64,000 nt of DNA from Hydra vulgaris (Eukaryota > Cnidaria > Hydrozoa > Anthoathecata > Hydridae), in contig NC_088921.1 in the NCBI RefSeq assembly GCF_038396675.1, positions 12,211,001-12,275,000 on the forward strand, in the 5' to 3' direction. A model generated the notes under the pieces. The model was given only the letters and a program-made list of their open reading frames with translations. It was not told the origin of the DNA and searched no databases. The position numbers and the translations under genes are program-made. Shown piece after piece: positions 42,841-55,265 of this stretch; position 1 is the stretch's first letter; each line of letters begins with the position of its first letter.

Positions 42841-45355
42841 AAATATAAAAATTACAATAATATTTATAAACTCACATAAATAAGGTTAGGTGTAACTCAT
42901 ATAGTTAAAAACTAGTCAATGGAGTGACACCTGAAAAAAACAAAAAAAAACAAATAAAACACAGAAAGAATTATAAATAAGAAAAAAATAAAAATAAAAA
43001 TTTTTTAATAAAAAAAAAAAAAAAAAAAAAATAGAAAGAAAGGAAAATAAAGCACTAATAAATAAAGATGATATTAATAATTACAATAATAGTATAAAAA
43101 AAATAATAATATTAATAATAGTGTGAATAAAAAAAGAAATAGTAACTATATCATGATAACTTTACTAAAAATTATAACTAATGGTAAAAATAATTATAGT
43201 AAAGTTTATAACTACGACAGAAATTAATAAATAAACATAACAATTGCAAAAATTTGGCAATAACCATAAAAACTATTACTACAATTGAATCACTATCACT
43301 ATCATTATAAATAATATTAACAAGATTTAAAAAACAAAGATAAATTAATGATAATAGGAATATTAGTAGAGTTAAAAAAGACAGTATAAAATAAAAGTAA
43401 TAATAGTTTTATAAATACAGTCAAATAAAAAAAGCAATAATAATAAAAGATAAAATTAATATTCATTAAATATATACTCATATAAAAATTTCTTAATTTG
43501 GTTTCGATTGAGAAGAAGAATGTTAGTAATAAAAGGGTATTTAGTTAAAAACTTTTTTTTTATAAATGGTATTATTTGGTTCCAGTGAGAAATAGATTGA
43601 TTTTTAATAGAGAGCTTGCCATATTTGATAGTGCTGAAAAAGGAAGTGTGCAAGTTAAAATTTTCAGTATTTCGAGTGTAATATTTGTGTGTGTCACTTG
43701 TTTTAATAAAAAAATTATTAAACGAATTTGGTAGCTTATTTTGAAGAAAATCAATTACAAAGAAACAATTATAAAGCTTTACCAGATCTTAAAATTTTAG
43801 AATTTTTAATTCAGAAAACCTATTTTCGATATTAGAACGTAAGGGAGAAAATTTCATAATTCTTAAGGAAGTGCGTTGTAAACTGTTTATACGAAGTAAT
43901 AGAAAACTACCTTTTTAACCCCAAACAGTGCAACAATAACTTAGATGTGAGAAGAAAAAGGAATAGTAAATTGATATTAAAACATGTTGGGGAACATAGT
44001 GTTGATTAATGACAGCATACTATTGGCACGTGAGAGTTTTTTATTTAATTGAATTAGTTGATAGTACCATGATAGGTTTTTGTCAAGAAATATCCCGAGG
44101 TATTTTATATATTTAGATGGGAAAAGTCTTTTACCATTAATTCTAATTTTAACATTATTACTATCAATCTTTTTTTTTGGATGGTTAAAAATAATAAATT
44201 CAGTTTTATTGATATTTAGGAAAAGACGGTTACTATTTAACCAATGACACAAATGATGGAGATCTGAATTAACTTTTTTACAAAGCTGCGCGAGTGATTT
44301 ATTTATGCATAGAAGATTAGTGTCGTCAGCGAAATGATGAACAATCGAATTATTTATAGAGTGAGGCAGATCGTTAATATATATTAAAAAATTTAAAGGT
44401 CCTAGAACAGAACCCTGTGGTACACCATACTTAATAACTTTACATGTGGATTGAAACCCATTAATTGAGACAAACTGAGTGCGATTGTTAATATAGGGTG
44501 AAAACCAATCATTAGCGATACACCGTATACCATAGTGATACAATTTTTCAGTTAAAATCTTATGGTCAACTGTATCAAATGCTTTTTGGAGATCAATAAA
44601 GACGCCACAGGCAAAAGAACCACTATCAATCGCACCGCGAATCATTTCAGTAATGCTAATAAGTGCATGGAAAGTAGAGTGTTTTAAACGAAATCCAAAC
44701 TGACGGCCGTATAGACTCTTAGAATTATCAAGAAAGTGGTAGATACGAGAATACATTAATTTTTCAAGAATTTTGCTGATGCTTGATAATAATGATATTG
44801 GTCTATAGTTATTGCAGTCAAGTTTTGAGTCCTTCTTATGGATTGGTTTAACAGATACAGTTTTTAAAATATTAGGGAATATACCAGTAGTGAATGAAAG
44901 ATTAAATAGTTTAGCAAGTACTGAGGAAATATCATTAGCAAGAAGTTTTAGAATAAAGGTTGGAATGCTGTTTGGAGCAGAAGCCTTGCCATCATTTAGA
45001 GAAAGAATAACTGATATTACTTCATTTTTTTCAGTAGGTTTAATGAAAAGAGAGTCAGGGTTTGATGTTTTTAAATATTTATGGAAGTCAGTATGAGATG
45101 AATGAATATTTTTTTGCAGTTCTTCAGGGATTGAAATAAATAAGGAGTTGAAAATTTCCGAGATTTTAACTGGATCATTGATAATGGTGTTGTTTGAAGA
45201 TATACAAGATGTATATGAGATATCATTCGAACGTATATTTAAAAGAGTTCTAATATAAGCTCTCCGAATTTCGTCGAACAATTCATTGTGATCGAATGTG
45301 ATTTCTATTGATTTTTTCAAAAAAGTTATAGTTTCAATAATTTCAATTCATTCAA
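42841..45355 (-). mobile_element. LINE-C, 5'-truncated, inserted in hAT-B
   Basis: Minus-strand LINE of a different family from A and B. The 3' UTR (42841-43455) is very rich in AAT repeats; ORF2 is at 43456-45320. It splits the hAT-B coding region. No clear target duplication; (ATCCATA)n at the 3' junction may be its tail. Confidence 0.75.
43456..45320 (-). pseudogene. LINE-C ORF2 reverse transcriptase
   Basis: A 447-residue open piece (43977-45320) carries all RT blocks: YRPISLLSSISKILEKLMY, QFGFRLKHSTFHAL, GVFIDLQKAFDTVDH, GVPQGSVLGPLNFLIYIND, HFADDTNLLCIN (catalytic FADD) and YIKYLGIFLDKNLSW. After stops near 43977 the C terminus goes on in other frames (LPNSFNNFFIKTSDTHKYYTRNTENF, KYGKLSIKNQSISHWN) to 43456. 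The endonuclease is missing (5' truncation). RT motifs are undamaged. Confidence 0.88.
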
Positions 45356-46740
45356 CTTTACAGTTAAGTAAAGACCATTTAAAAACTTGAACTTGATTAA
45401 CGTGACGCGTCCGCTCATCTATATGCTCAAGACAGACACTGTAAAAAATGTCTACTTCTTTCATAAATTAGTTTTTCAAATGATGACTACTTTCTTCGGT
45501 AACTTGCAAATGCTGTTTCACCATGAAAGGTAGAAATTTTTCTTCTTTTCTAGATTTTATCTGGTCTTTCAAATCCTTTAACACTACGGCAACTTCAGCA
45601 GCAGAAATATCATCTTTCTCAATTTTTTTACCGTGTTATAAAAAACATCGGCTTGCATGTGAACAAAAAACAATATTATTTCACTAATTTCGTTATTGAA
45701 AAAGTCAAATAAAAGTTGCAAACAATTTTCTAAGCTTAAAAAGTATGATCTTAGAGGCTGATATAACTTAAGCACTCGTTCGATAGCTGGAAGTAAGGCC
45801 AACCAACGAACTTTTGAGAATCCTAGCAATTTTTGATATTCCACACCGGCCTCATCGCTGAAATTTTCTAAACTAGAAACTCGAATAGTAAAAAGGTAAA
45901 AAAATAATTAAATTTGAGGAATAACTATCTCCACATCAATAGATAAACAACCAGATGCAGTGTTTATTGCGTTTGATAAAATATGAGCATTTTAACCGAT
46001 ACCAATGATCTCACGGTTTAGCTTAACGATTAACTTTTTGTGAATATTGTTATTACCGTTTCGTTTTAAACCTCCGAAATTGATATTGGTGTTGTCTGCA
46101 GAAATATTGTTAGCACTAATGCATTTAAAGATAACTTCTGATAAAATATCTGATGTTTCCTTATTTACACAATTCGTGTAAATCAGCTGAATTTGCACTC
46201 CCTCTTTAACATTAAATAATGAGCCAAAATTGGATACATTTTAACGTCTTTGTGGTTTGATGCATCAGAAAGAATTGACACATATGATGCTTTTAATAAA
46301 GCTTTTTCTTAGTTTCACAATATTTCTTGAACACGTTTACAATTATTGCTTCACATTTTGTACGCGCACAAGCAAATCTTGGATTATAAAATTTCTTAAT
46401 TAGCTTTGATGTACAATCAGCACTTCTAAAGCTATGGTTGTGTTTGATTCTGTGGAATGCAATTGTTCCTTCTTGAATGGCTAATATTTTTTCATTTTGA
46501 CCAAAGTTCTGACTCTTCATTTTTTGTGATTTTGTTTGACGATATAGAAGCATCCAATTCCATTTTGTGTTTGATAGATTTGCAATGATCTTCAATTGCA
46601 GACTGTCCACGACTACTAATGTCAAATAGGCTTTGAAAAATAGTACATTTGAGAAGCTTATTTTTGATCTGCGTTTAGAAAGGAAACATTTTCTTTAAAT
46701 TATCATTAATTATGTTTAACCTTTTCTTCTTACGATTCAT
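45356..46740 (-). pseudogene. hAT-B transposase, N-terminal and middle parts
   Basis: Starts MNRKKKRLNIINDNLKK at 46740 on the minus strand. Recognisable blocks in several frames: AIQEGTIAFHRIKHNHSFRS, ADCTSKLIKKFYNPRFACARTKCEAI (46293-46625); ETSDILSEVIFKCISANNIS, VFxDNTNINFGG and NNNIHKKL (the catalytic DN motif region, 45992-46198); FSKVRWLALLPAIERVL (the hAT RW block) and LYQPLRSYF (45584-45844). It lacks an obvious BED zinc finger at the start. Stops and shifts separate the blocks; LINE-C interrupts the rest. The family resembles animal hAT proteins with a KFYNP and RW pattern. Confidence 0.75.
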
Positions 46741-46769
46741 TTTTTGAATTTAATGTATAAATAGTTATA

Positions 46770-46817
46770 AAAACCTTAAATTACTTTTTTATGAACATAA
46801 ACAGTAATTTAAGGTTG
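46770..46817. repeat. Short hairpin
   Basis: AACCTTAAATTAC and GTAATTTAAGGTT flank a 22-base loop between hAT-B and the piggyBac gene. Confidence 0.7.
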
Positions 46818-46920
46818 TTTAGAAGAAAACAGCTGTTCATAAACTAAAAATGGTACCATTGAATAGAGCACATTTTTTTCTATCTTTTGGTATATTGTTT
46901 GTGTATATTTCGTATTAAAG

Positions 46921-48700
46921 ATGAGTGACAGCGAAGAAAGTTTTACAGAAGAAGAAAGTTGTACAAGCGAAGAATATTTAAGTAGCAGTGATGCTTATTT
47001 GATGAAGGCACAATATTTTTTATTGAAAAATTGTATACAATATTGTTTAATTTAAATATCACCAAATCTGAGCATTTGAAGTTTTTATTTTTTATGTAGA
47101 CTCCTGTTCTGATGATGATGTTGATGTTGATAATGTGACTTCCTGTTGTAGGAGATGATAATGCCCCAAATGTTTTTCTTTTTACTGGTGTTCCAGGACC
47201 AAAACATACTATTTCACCAGAGTCAAAGCCCATTGACAATGTTGACTTATTTTTCACAACAGAATTTTTGGAAAATTTAGTAACTTATACAAACCAGTAT
47301 GCTGATACATGGATACAAAGTAGCCAACAACATTTGAGATCCCATCCATTGTTGATAGGTCATGTATGGATAAAGCAAGGAAAAACAAATCTTTTAGAAA
47401 TAAAGGCATTCCTTGGTGTTGTTATTAATATGGGCCATATCAATAAAGCTAGTATTAATTATATTGGGATATTAGTCATCCTTGTGCTTCCACTCCCTGG
47501 TTTGTTACTCACTTCAATCGTGACCGTTTTCAATTTTTGCTTAAGTTTATTCACTTTACTGATATCTCTATCCCTAATCAACAACAACTAAATAAGTCTT
47601 ATAAAGCTCAGTATTTAGTTGAACATTTTAACAAAAAATTTCTGTATTTTTATATTCCTCAAAAAGATATTTCTATAGATGAGAGCATGATTGGTTACAA
47701 GGGAAAGACACCACATCTTCGCCAATATATGCCAAACAAGCGTCATTCTTGGTTTGGAATAAAATTATGGTGTGTTTCAGATAGTACCAATGGTTATATG
47801 TCTCTGTTTGAAATTTACAAGGGAGGAAAAGATCCAGATGAAGCAGCTATTGCCCATGGTATGACTTGGTTTTTTGTCTTTTGCGTCAAACCAACCTCCT
47901 CCATCCAAGTTATCACTTAGGTATAGATAACTATTATACTTCTCCACAACTGTTATTGGATATATATCTACATCAAACCGCATCAACAGGCACAGTGAGA
48001 GTAAACAGAAAAGGTCTGCCAGAAATCTGCCTTAAAACAAAATTAAAAAATGAAGAAGTTTGCGAATATAGAAAAGGTCCTTTGTTATGTGTTGCATACC
48101 AAGATGGTAAAAAAAACAACCTGTATTACTGTCTACTGTTGCCAAAGCAGGTTTTACTAAATTGCGTAACAGAAGAGGTAATTTAGTTATCAAGCCAAAT
48201 GTTGTTGCCTTTTATAATCGAACTATGGAGGGGTAGATTTGGGAGGTGCACAGCTCTACGTGTACTTGTCAGAGCGTAAGACAACAAAGTGGACTACAAA
48301 AGTTGCTTTTTCTTTATTTGGCAGGGCTATTTTAAACAGCTACCTATTGTATAAGCTTAACACTAATGAACGTAAGCCCATGTCTAGAATAAGTTTTATG
48401 ATGGCAATTGTGGAAAGTTTAGCTGGAGGGTATCAACCAGTAAAAATAGTAACTAAAAGACGAACATCTAGAGAGATTGAAGTGGCTAGAAGTACAATTG
48501 TACCATATCCACTTCCTCAACACACAGCGATTAATAATCCTTTATATGGTCATAACCTTGTCAAAACTGGTTCAGGAAAAAAAATAAAATGTGTTGCTGG
48601 GCACCAAACTCGTATCCGCACCAGTTGGAAGTGTCAGTCATGTTGTGTTGGACTGTGCCCTGGATGCTTTTCTAATTATCATACAACAGTTTTGAATTAA
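46921..48700 (+). pseudogene. piggyBac transposase (decayed)
   Basis: Acidic N terminus MSDSEESFTEEESCTSEEY, SDDDVDVDN, then the DDE core in three frames: LIGHVWIKQGKTNLLEIKAFLG, DISIDESMIGYKGKTPHLRQ (first Asp), LGIDNYYTSPQLL (second Asp), GGxxLGxAQLY (the GVDxxD motif, here GVDLGGAQLY across a shift near 48235), and a cysteine-rich C terminus CVAGHQTRIRTSWKCQSCC, CPGCFSNYH. Frames break near 47055, 47480, 47870 and 48190. An intron-like AG at 47100 and 47150 may mean the N terminus was spliced. Cut-and-paste enzyme acting at TTAA; inactive. Confidence 0.88.
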
Positions 48701-48838
48701 ATACATCGCATTTCTTAAATTCTTTTAAAAACTACAAAAAATAATCTAAAACTCAAAATAGTTGTTTTTTGATTTTTTTTTTCTTTTTTAGTTTAATTTC
48801 TCCGTACGGCGTTTAAACTTAATCACGCACTGAATGGG
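46921..48838 (+). mobile_element. piggyBac element, right end intact
   Basis: The transposase pseudogene is followed by a right end reading GCACTGAATGGG next to TTAA (48839-48842), as expected for piggyBac. No matching TTAACCCATTCAG is found on the left, so the left end is lost or diverged. Confidence 0.7.
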
Positions 48839-48894
48839 TTAAATAAAAAAAATAAGGTTTCCAAAACGACAATATGACATAATTACAGTTATCT

Positions 48895-49660
48895 TCATTC
48901 AAACCACCTTTGGAGAACACTGGTGATTCTTTTTTCCAAAGACTCTCTCTTCTCACCATGGCAATTTTTGGAGTTGTTGGGAAACCGAGGCTTGTTTTTT
49001 TGAGTTATTAATTGTTGAAGGCTTTTTGGTGATTTAAAAACTGGAGCCTGCATTTTAAATATCTTTTTTAATTGAATACTTAATTTTGGTACCCATGGCA
49101 AAGAAATATAATTAAATTCTAGTTTTTTGATGTTTTTGTTGTTGTTTTGTTGATTATTTTGCTTATTGTTTTTTATTTTTTTGACAATGTTTTGAAGTAT
49201 TTTTTTATTATAACCATTTTCTATGAACATTTCTGTTAGAAACTTTAATTCATGATTTATATGGTCTTTACTTCATAATGCAAAAGCTCTTTAGATAAAA
49301 CCTTTAAATACACCATAAATTATTTTTGGATCGTGACTAGAATGCGACTTTATTTGCACATTTGTTATTGCATCAGTGCGATAGATATTAAAAAGATACG
49401 TTCCGGATTTGTTATTTGTTATTGAGAGATCAAGAAAATTTATTGTGCGTGATTCACTTTTTTTTTTCAATTGTATATTTTATATTTGTGTGTTGATTAT
49501 TCAACAAGTCGAGAAAATGTTCTGATTCCGCCTCATTATTAAAATGGGAATGGATATCGTCAACATACCTTTTAAATAATTTTATATATATTGGTGGTGT
49601 AAGATATTGTGCCTGTATTAACGCTTTTTCTTCATAATGTTGCAGAGAACTCTCTTTTTT
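48895..49660 (-). pseudogene. Penelope-like element fragment 1
   Basis: Minus strand: HFNNEAESEHFLDLLNNQHTNIKYTIE, TINFLDLSITNN, SGTYLFNIYRTDAITN, IIYGVFKGFI (49260-49590), then NGYNKKILQNIVKK, YISLPWVPKLSIQLKKIF and FKSPKSLQQLITQKNKP (48960-49230). This is the order of the post-palm RT region of Penelope-like elements leading to the GIY-YIG endonuclease, which is missing. Several frame breaks. Confidence 0.75.
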
Positions 49661-49853
49661 TCTCTAATAGAAATTTTGAAAACTTTTTTTTTAATGTTTA
49701 CGGGAATTTAATTCATTTAGTTTTGTTTTTTATAGTTTAGTTTATTGGAATTTTATTCATTTTGTTTTTTAACTTCATTTTAGAAAATTCTTTTATTAAA
49801 ATTTTTTAAAATAATATTTTTTGAAAGAATTTTATTTGCTTTTTTAATATATA

Positions 49854-49940
49854 AACGCGTACGCAAACGCGTACAAGCCCAAAACGCGACAAACTACCGT
49901 CAAACGCTTACTATGCGCGCCAAACGCGTACGTATGGTCA
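49854..49940. other. CpG-rich ACGCGTACG cluster
   Basis: Three ACGCGTAC words and ten or more CpG in 85 bp of otherwise AT-rich DNA, ending in TATGGTCACCTTA. Fits a hAT subterminal region (presumed right end of hAT-B). Confidence 0.5.
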
Positions 49941-52362
49941 CCTTAATGTAAAATTGCAAATTTCTGGTTTAGATGTATATGAAGAATATTGCTGAACTTT
50001 ATCAATTAATTCTTTTATACAGAAAACAATATAAAATTTATAGCTTAAAGATTAGATTTTCTTTTAAAATTTGAAAACATTGAAGCGCCAAATAAATCCG
50101 AATTTATAATTATTGTAACGAACAAGTAAAAACGAAAGAAATTTTTGCCTTACGAGAAATGTAAGAATGATAAAAATTTCGAATAGAAACATTTATATTA
50201 TTCAACTGATTTGAACACAGCTAACAAAAATAAATGAACATTATGAAAAAATTAGAAAAAGATTTCTTACCAATTTGACAAGAAAATTAATATAATAACT
50301 AATTACGAAAAAAGTAATAATAAATTACGAAAAAAACTTAATTAATATCGTCCCAAATTTTACTATCATAATAAAAATATTTATTACTTAACCCAACTGG
50401 CTAGTTGCGAAGCAGAAAGAAATTTTTCTAAATTATCCATAATATAAAATAAGTATAGATCAAAATAAATTTTTTTTAACTGAAACTTGGATTTCTAATG
50501 CAAACTAATTAAACGAGTTGGAGAAGGACCGATTTTCGGAAATGAAAACATTCTGAAGAGATGAAGAAATTTTAACTACTCAATATAGTTAAGGCGATTT
50601 ACAAATTATTCGAATTCTTTTATTTGAAATTAGCATGATTTCATGAGCGTATTGTGTCCAAATATAAGCTTTAGATGTTATATATTTTTTTGCTTTAGGT
50701 TATTTTAATATTTGAAAAACTTTTCTATTTTTTTATAAAATTTTAAAAATATTTTACTGCCCCTAGTAGTGAATTTAAAGAACACCATTTTGGAGTCTTT
50801 AGATCACTTTTGCTCATCGGCGTTAACATGAATTTCGATAGAACCTTTTGAAAAAGTGTCTTAATTTACTATTGATCCTAGTTCTAATCGGTTCTGACGT
50901 AAATTAACTATATCTAGATGTCAAAATACAATATTTCTCTCTTTTTTTTTTAAAAAAAATCTTCTCAAAATTGGGATTTTAAGATTATTTTTTTTTAAAA
51001 AAAAGAGTTTTTGGTCTGGGCTTTTAACGCTACAAACTTATATTTTATGATACCGCAAAATTTATCATTTTATTTTTTTTGTCTTTTCATAATTCACAGA
51101 CCTGATCATAATTCACAGACCTGATCACGGAAATATGTCATAGTCAACAAAATATCACAAATACGCTATAATATTTTAAAATTGCCTTAACTGCACAAAG
51201 TATTGAAATTTTTCACAAGACATTCAAGATCTTCTTTCGCCAAGTTATTATAGTTAAATTAGAATATTACGATTAATTGTTTTAAAACTAAATATTAATG
51301 AAATGAATTTTAAAATTATCAAATAAAGGTTACCCGTCATATGATAATTCTACCCATGCAATAACCAACAGGTGGGTGGCCGAGTGCACGGGTACCCGTC
51401 GACAGCCTTAATCGACAATGCACAAAAATTGGTTTACGGTAAATTCTCTCTCTAAATTTTTATAGCAGTTATTTTTATAACATATTTCTTAATAGAAAAT
51501 GACATCACACAACCATTCGATTATGATGTGACGATAAAAGAATATAACACGACATGCCAAAAGAAGCATATTGTAAGATAGCAAATTATACTCATATTAT
51601 TTGATTTTACATATTTCACGTATTTTTTCAATTTTACATGTATTCGTATTTTTCCAATTTTATGATTATACATTTATTTACATACATTTAATAATCTTAT
51701 GTTGGGTTTATGTACATTTTCAATTTAAAAAAATATTTGAATTTGCTAGAATTTTTTTACTTAAAGTACCAAAAACACTTATATTTGAGCGAAAGCCATT
51801 TATGCAATTTAATTTTTGAACCCCAAAAAATTTTAAGCCACAGGTCCCGAAAAAGCTAGATTCGCCATTGATTAACTTCATGATCCTATCATAAGTTTAA
51901 TCAAAAATAACCTTTAAAATCAAATCCATTTTAAAGTATGTTATATTAATATTGTTGTTAATTACGTGATGCTAAAAACGTTCGCATTATTTATTTGTTT
52001 TTTAACATTACTTATATGTTTGGCGGCCGCCAAGTGGTGTAACATCACGTGATAGGAATCGTCTATATTCACAACAAGCTTTATTATTATGCTTTGATTT
52101 TTTAACGAAGACCTAGTTGAATTGGACTCAATTTGTTGCGAATTTACATATAAATTCCTTAATTATATAATTAAACTCTCTATGCTTTTGCTTTAATTTT
52201 TATAATTTAGTTTTGAACAAATTTACAATATAGGTTATACAATCTATTATTAATCTATATATGTATTTTATTATATAATTTACATATATAGATTAATTAT
52301 ATAAAGTTTATATGATTTTTTTTTTATTAGGAAAAAGTATTTGTTTTTGTTGGGTAACAATG
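49941..52362. other. Non-coding AT-rich gap
   Basis: No recognised gene. One GC-richer patch at 51370-51412 contains the palindrome ACGGGTACCCGT. A direct repeat of TTCACAGACCTGATCA occurs at 51098-51126. A (TATA)-rich stretch lies at 52250-52310. Confidence 0.5.
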
Positions 52363-52389
52363 GAGCATATGATGATGATGATGCCAGTA
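52363..52389 (+). other. Possible Met-rich mini exon with splice donor
   Basis: ATGGAGCATATGATGATGATGATGCCA followed by GTAAGT (the donor lies at 52388 on). It codes MEHMMMMMP, the sort of His/Met start found in CTR copper transporters, but no later exon of such a protein is seen downstream. Very weak. Confidence 0.15.
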
Positions 52390-53270
52390 AGTTAATTTAA
52401 TTTTATATTAAATCAATTTTTTTTTTAAGAAAATAAATTGAATATAAAAAAAAAAAAATTAAAAGTATTTTAATATTATTTTGCAATTCAATTCTATGTA
52501 ATAAAGTTATAAGAATTGCAAAATTAATTGCATAGAAATGATGAAGACATGGCATAAAAGCTCTTTTATAATAGACAATTATAAGATCCTTACATAACGC
52601 TGCGTCAGTAAGACCACACAAACTTTAACATGTGCATTATTTTTCATTTATCACAACCAGCAAGTTTTTTTTTACCATTTTATTTAAAGGTACGAAAAAT
52701 AATGTAACATTAAAATAAGTTAAATTTGGGTTGCCATTATTTTTATTTTTTAAAAGTATGTCTAGTGGCCTTTATGCATACACAACACCAATAAAAAAGA
52801 TCTATCGTTTATATTATATTATTTTATATTATTAATTTGCATTAATTAACATCTATATTAATGATTTTTTTGACAATATTGCTGGATTAAAACAGTTTGC
52901 TGGTTTTAAATGTGAATTTTTTTCAAAAAAAGTTTCAATTCAAATAAAAATTTTTAACTCAAATAAAAATTTGCTACTTTAAGTCTTCTTGGATTCTTTA
53001 TCAATCTTGCATCTTAAATCTCCAATTTGTCTAAATTTTGGTTAGGTTCTTTTTCTCTCTCATGGTAAGCTATGCTTACACTTTATCAGTTGACAAAGTT
53101 TCAAAACAACAGCACACTTTATTATAACAATTTGAATAAAACAGTAAATAGTTTTAATATTTCTCTAATTGTTTTTTATTTTGTTCTTGTTATTGAGTTG
53201 AATTTTGTTTAAAATAAATCCATATTTGATGTTGTGTTTTTTCTTTTTTAAAAGTTTATCCTGATTATGA

Positions 53271-53375
53271 TGAGTGACCAGAGTTGTTAACAAGGCTAAA
53301 AGTAGCAAGGCCAAGGCCAATGTCTTAATTTTTGGCCTTAAGACAAGGACAAGGACTAGCAACTCTGTGAGTGAC
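53271..53375. mobile_element. 89-bp hAT MITE with perfect 8-bp duplication
   Basis: 53279-53367 starts CAGAGTTG and ends CAACTCTG; TGAGTGAC flanks it on both sides (53271-53278, 53368-53375). An 8-bp duplication with CAG-type ends is diagnostic for hAT. Internal repeats are AGGCCAAGGCC and ACAAGGACAAGGAC. Identical duplication means a young insertion. Confidence 0.93.
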
Positions 53376-54047
53376 CCTGCGGTTTATAAAATATGTTTCT
53401 AAATGACAAGTGTCCTGCAAAGCGGTCAACAATTTAATATTCCAATACATCTATAACAGTTGGGGAAAACTTTAATTATATCTCTGAAATATGAATTATT
53501 TTGAAGTTAATGCTTAAAACATTTGTTAATTGTATTTATAGATTGCTCAAAAATCAATTTTGAAAATGACTAAAAATAAATCAAATAATATTGATAGCTC
53601 CTTGATATTTTTTTTGATCAAAGTGGTGGAGATTTTTTTTTGTTTGATTTCTACTATAAATGGTACTATTATTTAATGTTTTTTTTCAAATTTAAAAATA
53701 CATAAATGATATGTTTATGTAATTTTCTTTTATTTACTTACAGTTCCACAAGAAAATATAAATTTTTCATTAATTTTAACATGACATATTTTTGATCATG
53801 TAACTAAAATATTAGAGATTTTTAAAGCTTTTTAATATTCTGAAAGCCAATGCTTTGACAAAAAAAAAAGGTTTAAAATTCTGACTAGTAGTTTTTATTT
53901 TATATCCTTTCTATTGATTATGATCCAAATTCGTTATTTTACAAGCTGTCATATAGCTCTTTTTAACTCAAAAAGGGTTAATAAAATTATTAGATTATTA
54001 TATTACTAGCATTTCGGACCCCTAAAATATGGATCTTGGTAAGTCTT

Positions 54048-54054
<7 letters not shown>
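53376..54054. other. Non-coding gap
   Basis: AT-rich, no coding potential or repeat recognised. Confidence 0.5.

Positions 54055-54117
<63 letters not shown>
54055..54117. repeat. (TA)n microsatellite
   Basis: About 30 TA units. Confidence 0.95.
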
Positions 54118-54119
<2 letters not shown>

Positions 54120-54239
54120 TACAGGTATAAAAGTATATATACCTTATAGCTTACTTCAATACCTATGTACTTATATATTACTTCAATATTTTTTAACATA
54201 TTGTTAACCTTTTAAAGTTATGAATAAAAAATAATTTAT

Positions 54240-54590
54240 GTAAGATTGTGTCAAGCAATTTTCCACTGTTTACCTTAGCTAAATGTAAATTAGTTTTCAT
54301 TGGCAGATTCAAGTATCTGGGTCACATAATAGAAACTGGTTTGTTTAATAATGCTGATATAAATTGAGAGATTAAATGTATTTATACTTGTACAAACATA
54401 TTAATCAGACGATTCAAGAAGTGCTCGATTAAAGTAATAGTGCAGCTATTTATGACCTATTGATGACAAGTACTCAAGCGCTAAAAATATGTTATGGTAC
54501 TAGGCTTGCCTAATCTAGATACTTTATTGCGTAACTACAGACTTAGCCTTATAAATCAGTTAGTTACCTGTGCCAGCAGCAATGCATTTG
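54240..54590 (+). pseudogene. LINE RT remnant of the FKYLGHII type
   Basis: Plus-strand fragments KCKLVFIGRFKYLGHIIETG, NADIN-EIKCIYTCTNILIRRFKKCS and IKVIVQLFMTY, then LDTLLRNYRLSLINQLVTC, match the RT thumb and following region of LINEs with the KYLGHII(T) pattern, a family distinct from A-D. TGA and TAG codons interrupt it at 54364 and 54460. No catalytic core. Confidence 0.6.
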
Positions 54591-55260
54591 TATATAGATT
54601 AAAAATAATTTTTTTTTTTATCTTAACTATAGACCTTGTACTGTACTTGTTGTCTAAATCAAAAAATTAATAAAATAAAAAAAATAACATAATTTTAAAA
54701 AATTTTAAGCGCTTTGGTAGTTGTTGCACGAACCGCTATTTAGTGGTAGAAAACAAAAACTGTCAAATCTTTGTTTTGAATTAACAATTCATGTTCGATA
54801 CTTAACTTCTTATCGTAAAATTGTAAACTTCTATAAAAAAACAGTTACAGACTTGAAATTTTTTTTTTAATTAGTTTCTATTAAATTTTTATTAAATTTC
54901 CAGACTATTTGCAGCTTATTAGGAACCTCGCTCTGTTATTTAATTTTGAAGAAAATAAAAGTTTGAATGTTAAATCTTTTTTCCTATAGAAAAAAAGTTG
55001 ATTCCTTAATGTGTGTTGAAGGCATAAACTTAACTAATTACCTAAGCACATTCAAAACATTAATAAACTATATCTATGGTGACCCATGCAAAAATTTCTA
55101 CCGCTGTTTTGATGTTTATTGCAATTTTAAGCTTTTTAAAAAACTCTCTCCCTTTTGTTTGTTATAGTATATTATATCTTTATATGTCAACAATAGGACT
55201 TTAAAAATGTTTTAATTTGTATTTTAAAAAATTGGATAAGATTTTAAAAAGTTAATATGC
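54591..55260. other. Gap with one short unassigned ORF
   Basis: A 66-residue open stretch at 54967-55167 (MLNLFSYRKKVDSLMCV start, several Cys) has no recognisable relative. Probably chance or the tail of the LINE remnant. Confidence 0.35.
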
Positions 55261-55265
55261 AAGAA

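Larger units (their letters stand above)
41366..49940 (-). mobile_element. hAT-B, candidate full extent with nested insertions
   Basis: AGGTGACCATA at 41367 and its complement TATGGTCACCT at 49925-49935 are the only such inverted pair enclosing the hAT-B gene pieces (42454-46740, minus strand). If they are its ends, LINE-C, a foldback element, piggyBac and a Penelope-like fragment all lie inside. The flanks TGTAAA (41360) and ATGTAAAA (49939) are similar but not a clean 8-bp duplication. Treat the boundaries as a hypothesis. Confidence 0.4.

Noticed and set aside
44812-45096. 94-residue plus-strand ORF
   Set aside because: Antisense to the LINE-C RT.
51370-51412. GC-rich patch as an RNA gene
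   Set aside because: Contains a 12-bp palindrome but no tRNA or other fold I can recognise.
53165-53362. Leu/Ala-rich minus-strand ORF resembling a membrane segment
   Set aside because: Mostly read-through of the 89-bp hAT MITE; its repeats (AAGGAC, AAGGCC) produce the Leu runs.
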